Source: an uncultured Eubacteriales bacterium (GTDB lineage: Bacteria > Bacillota_A > Clostridia > Peptostreptococcales > Anaerovoracaceae). Taken from it: 7,135 bases of DNA. The number at the start of each line of letters is the position of its first letter. The stretch's first letter is position 1. Below are positions 4,324 to 7,135 of this stretch, one piece after another. The notes beneath the pieces are model-generated. The model was not told the DNA's origin and did not search any database. It saw nothing but the letters and a program-made list of their open reading frames with translations. Position numbers and translations under genes: made by a program. Location: positions 1 to 7,135 of the forward strand of contig CADATR010000091.1 of assembly GCA_902790885.1 (NCBI GenBank), in the 5' to 3' direction.

Positions 4324-6699
4324 ATGGCTGGACCGGGACCGGGCCGGATGGGCCCGATGCATTTCCTCACTGAGGAAGAAAAACAGAATATGCCTAAGGT
4401 GACGAAAGCACTGCTGGTAAGGATACTGGGCTATCTGAAGCCGTACTGGCTGCAGTTCATCTTCGTGTTCATCGCGATACTGCTGTCGGCGACAGTAGGG
4501 CTGCTGCCGTCTATCATCACCGGCCGCATAGTCGATGAGGCGCTCGTCGGCAAAAACATGGAGCTCCTTATACAGCTCCTGCTGATGGCTTTCGCAGCGC
4601 TGACAGTGAGCCAGCTTGTGGGTGTGCTCGAGAACTACATCAACGCGTGGATCTCTCAGCGCATCATTTTCGACATGCGAAACCAGATGTACAGGCATCT
4701 GCAGTACATGCCGCATTCGTTCTTCACGACCGAAAAGCAGGGCGACATCATCACCCGCATGAACACGGACATAAGCGGCGTGAGCTCGGTGATCAGCGGC
4801 ACGCTCTCCAACATCGTGAGCAATGTGGCGACTGTCATCACGACTCTTGTGGCGCTCTTCAGCATGAGCGCTCCGCTCGCGCTGGTGGGCATCGCGGTGA
4901 TACCGCTTCTGGTGCTGCCGACAAGGACGGCCGGACGCACCAGGTGGAAGTACCTCACGCAGAGCCAGGCTAAGAGCGACGAGCTCAATCAGAAGATAGA
5001 CGAAACACTTTCGGTCAGCGGCTCCATGCTCGTAAAGATATTCACGCGCGAACAGAAGGAGTACGACGACTTCGTAAAGGTCAATAAGGAGGTCACCGAT
5101 CTCAACCTCAAGGAGCAGAGGTCGGGCCAGCTCTTCCGCGTGGTGATGGGGATGTTCACGCAGCTCGGGCCGCTGCTCATTTACTTCGCCGGCGGATACT
5201 TCATCATAAAGCAGATCGACACGACGCTTACGGTCGGTGTCATCACCGCGACGGTGGCGCTCATCAACAGGCTCTACAGGCCTATCGAGCAGCTGATGAA
5301 CATCTCGGTCGATTTCACGCGCAGCCTCGCGCTCTTTACCCGTATTTTCGATTACTTTGACAGGGAGAACACGATCGTCTCGCCTGAGAACGGCCAGAAG
5401 CCTGACGTCGACAACAAGCCGATAACTTACGAGCACGTGGCGTTCAGCTACAACCCCGAGAATCCTATCCTGACGGACGTGGATTTCGAGGTGCCGGGCG
5501 GCAGCATGTACGCCATTGTGGGGCCATCGGGCTCGGGCAAGTCGACTGTCGTGAACCTCATCCCGAGGCTTTACGACGTGTGCGGCGGCTCCGTAAAGAT
5601 AGCGGGCGTGGACGTGCGCGATTTCGATCTTACCTACCTGAGGGAACAGATAGGAGTGGTGACGCAGGAGTCCTATCTCTTCAACGGCAACATACTTGAG
5701 AACCTAAAGTACGCGAAGAGTGACGCCTCGATGGAGGAGATCGAAAAGGCCTGCCGTATCGCGAACATACATGATTTCATCACCAGCCAGCCTGACGGCT
5801 ACATGACGCAGGTGGGCAACCGTGGGCTCAAGCTCTCGGGAGGAGAAAAGCAGAGACTGTCACTCGCCAGGGTGATACTGAAGGATCCTAAGATCCTCAT
5901 ACTTGACGAGGCCACCTCGGCGCTCGACTCCATCTCCGAGAACTCGATACAGGACGCGCTCGAGCAGATGATGGTGGGGCGCACGAGCATCGTTATAGCG
6001 CACAGGCTGTCTACCATACTCAAGGCGGACAGGATACTCGTGGTCAAGGACGGCGTGATCGCCGAGCAGGGCACGCACGACGAGCTGCTCGCGCTCGGAG
6101 GCACGTACAAGGAGCTCTATGAGACGCAGTTCCGCCAGGCCATTGAAAGCGAGGCGGCAAGGAGCGGAGCGGCCGAAGAGGGTGAAAGCGACGGCCTGAA
6201 TATCTCGACCCTGTCGACTGAGTACAGGGTGAGGAAGATCACCGAGGCGGACATCTCACCTGTATACAGGCTGGCGAAGTCCAACAGAAGGTATTACCGG
6301 TATCTGGGACGGATCCCTACACGCGAGAGCCTCACGGAGATCATTTCGGAGGTCCCGGCAGGCGTCTCGCGCAACTGCAAGCATTTTGTCGGCTTCTACA
6401 ACGAGGATGATGTTCTGGTAGCAGTCATGGATCTGATCACGGGGTATCCGGAGAGCGACGACGCGTTCATAGGATGGCTCATGGTAGACGGCGAGCTGCA
6501 GGGCAGAGGCATTGGCTCGGGCATATTTGCCGACGTGCGTGCTGCGATGAAGGCTGCGGGCTATGACTATATGTCGCTCGCATGCATAAAGAAGAATGAA
6601 GAGGCGCTGAAGTTCTGGAATGAGCAGGGCTTCAGGGCAGTGGAAGAGACGGTCAGCACAGACGGATACGAAGTCTACAGGATGGCACGGGATATATAG
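4324..6699 (+). CDS. ABC exporter half-transporter (TMD-NBD) fused to a C-terminal GNAT acetyltransferase domain
   Basis: The 791-aa chain has three parts. Residues 1-320 are a type IV (MsbA/LmrA-like) exporter membrane domain: a Gly/Pro-rich cytoplasmic start, then helices near 43-63, 82-103, 161-180, 183-201, 273-295 and 303-318. Residues about 350-604 are a complete ATPase: Walker A GPSGSGKST at 400-408 (K406), Q-loop Q448, signature LSGGE at 504-508, Walker B ILILDE with catalytic E529, D-loop ALDS, and H560. All key residues are intact, so a homodimer could hydrolyse ATP. Typical members end about here at 580-620 aa. Instead a Glu/Ala/Ser/Gly-rich linker (605-633) leads without a stop into a GNAT fold (634-791), with acetyl-CoA loop Q726-G-R-G729-I-G731 and ALKFWNEQGF at 761-770. 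No ATG or good ribosome site marks a separate GNAT start. The transported and acetylated substrates are unknown. The ABC and GNAT assignments are firm; the fusion is what the sequence shows. Confidence 0.94.
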   Translation: MAGPGPGRMGPMHFLTEEEKQNMPKVTKALLVRILGYLKPYWLQFIFVFIAILLSATVGLLPSIITGRIVDEALVGKNMELLIQLLLMAFAALTVSQLVGVLENYINAWISQRIIFDMRNQMYRHLQYMPHSFFTTEKQGDIITRMNTDISGVSSVISGTLSNIVSNVATVITTLVALFSMSAPLALVGIAVIPLLVLPTRTAGRTRWKYLTQSQAKSDELNQKIDETLSVSGSMLVKIFTREQKEYDDFVKVNKEVTDLNLKEQRSGQLFRVVMGMFTQLGPLLIYFAGGYFIIKQIDTTLTVGVITATVALINRLYRPIEQLMNISVDFTRSLALFTRIFDYFDRENTIVSPENGQKPDVDNKPITYEHVAFSYNPENPILTDVDFEVPGGSMYAIVGPSGSGKSTVVNLIPRLYDVCGGSVKIAGVDVRDFDLTYLREQIGVVTQESYLFNGNILENLKYAKSDASMEEIEKACRIANIHDFITSQPDGYMTQVGNRGLKLSGGEKQRLSLARVILKDPKILILDEATSALDSISENSIQDALEQMMVGRTSIVIAHRLSTILKADRILVVKDGVIAEQGTHDELLALGGTYKELYETQFRQAIESEAARSGAAEEGESDGLNISTLSTEYRVRKITEADISPVYRLAKSNRRYYRYLGRIPTRESLTEIISEVPAGVSRNCKHFVGFYNEDDVLVAVMDLITGYPESDDAFIGWLMVDGELQGRGIGSGIFADVRAAMKAAGYDYMSLACIKKNEEALKFWNEQGFRAVEETVSTDGYEVYRMARDI

Positions 6700-6701
6700 A
6701 G

Positions 6702-7135
6702 ATGGATAAAGGACTGAGATTCAGAAAGGCAAACAGGGACGATCTGGATGCCATTGACAGGATATATGAGCGCTCTCACGATGCAGAGGAGGCGGGACTG
6801 ACGACTACCGGCTGGGTCAGAGGGATCTATCCCATAAGAGAGGTCGCCGAGGCTGCGATCGAGCGCGACGACATGTATGTGGCTGAGTATGACGGCAAAG
6901 TGGCTGCTACAGGTATCATCAACAAGACGCAGGTGAATGTGTATCTCGAATGCGACTGGGAGTACAAGGCGCCAGATGATAAGATCTGCGTTTTGCATAC
7001 GCTGGCGGTCGACCCGGATGTGAGAGGCCTGGGAATAGGTCCGGCTTTTGTTCGGTTTTATGAAGAGACGGGTAAGGACTGGGACTGCGAGGTGCTCAGG
7101 ATAGACACCAATGCAAGGAATAAGAAGGCCAGAAA
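6702..7135 (+). CDS. GNAT-family N-acetyltransferase, 3' end cut by the window
   Basis: An open frame of 144 codons starts at the ATG two bases after the ABC-GNAT stop and runs off the window end with no stop. It begins RFRKANRDDLDAIDRIYE (residues 6-23), a typical GNAT first strand and helix. TGWVRGIYP at 36-44 and VAEYDGKVAATGIIN at 60-74 follow. The acetyl-CoA motif is VLHTLAVDP at 97-105 with R108-G-L-G111-I-G113, and LRIDTNARNKKAR at 132-144 is the start of motif B. Only the last few tens of residues should be missing. The only ribosome-site-like bases are a weak GGGA at 6689-6692, so translation is probably coupled to the upstream gene. It resembles the GNAT domain fused to the transporter only at the fold level and does not look like a recent duplicate. 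It is probably an acetyl-CoA-dependent transferase for an amine; the substrate is unknown. Confidence 0.9.
   Translation, partial: MDKGLRFRKANRDDLDAIDRIYERSHDAEEAGLTTTGWVRGIYPIREVAEAAIERDDMYVAEYDGKVAATGIINKTQVNVYLECDWEYKAPDDKICVLHTLAVDPDVRGLGIGPAFVRFYEETGKDWDCEVLRIDTNARNKKAR

Noticed and set aside
4321..5436. Long - strand open frame (371 codons) opposite the ABC transporter membrane domain
   Set aside because: The + strand encodes an unmistakable exporter; the antisense product is a charged Arg/His/Glu/Val-rich shadow.
6229..6699. Separate GNAT gene starting at GTG 6229 inside the ABC fusion
   Set aside because: The GTG is in frame at the domain border, but no ribosome site lies at a suitable distance and no stop codon separates it from the transporter, so a single fused product is favoured.

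Overview
The window looks like a chromosomal stretch from an anaerobic Bacillota (Clostridia-type) bacterium. The reasons are purine-rich Shine-Dalgarno sites, heavy use of AGA/AGG for Arg and ATA for Ile at roughly balanced G+C (judged by eye), and protein families I associate with clostridial relatives: a lipoyl-less E2-like acyltransferase, a Cys-rich membrane protein and a single-chain ABC exporter. I cannot name a genus. There is no rRNA, tRNA, CRISPR array, insertion sequence, phage gene or integration scar.

All seven genes are on the + strand with short gaps (93, 69, 48, 87, 49 and 2 nt): (1) a cytoplasmic glycerophosphodiester phosphodiesterase, 12-782; (2) a 60-aa single-helix membrane protein, 876-1058; (3) a multi-pass membrane protein with ten cysteines, 1128-1907; (4) a stand-alone E2/CAT-fold acyltransferase-like protein with Glu at the usual catalytic His position, 1956-2831; (5) a membrane-anchored calcineurin-like metallophosphoesterase, 2919-4274; (6) an ABC exporter half-transporter with a C-terminal GNAT acetyltransferase domain on the same chain, 4324-6699; (7) a second GNAT acetyltransferase cut off by the window end, 6702-7135. 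No gap exceeds 93 nt, and I saw no convincing promoter or + strand intrinsic terminator. One polycistronic unit is therefore possible, although its members do not form a recognised pathway. The last two genes are 2 nt apart and almost certainly co-translated.

Several gaps hold small GC-rich hairpins just upstream of the next ribosome binding site. Two of them (1916-1931 and 4284-4299) have the same geometry: six-pair stem, CATG loop, 24 nt to the next start codon. The first gap (783-875) holds a chain of overlapping, mutually exclusive hairpins. The 87-nt gap at 2832-2918 holds only a Shine-Dalgarno and no strong structure.

The most unusual items are the ABC exporter-GNAT fusion followed at once by another GNAT gene, and the acyltransferase-like protein lacking the expected active-site His. 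Functionally the set leans towards the cell envelope and small-molecule acyl or phosphoester chemistry (three membrane proteins, two phosphodiesterase/phosphatase enzymes, three acyl-CoA-type folds), but a joint pathway is inference only. I do not see a clear new defence or mobile system here.
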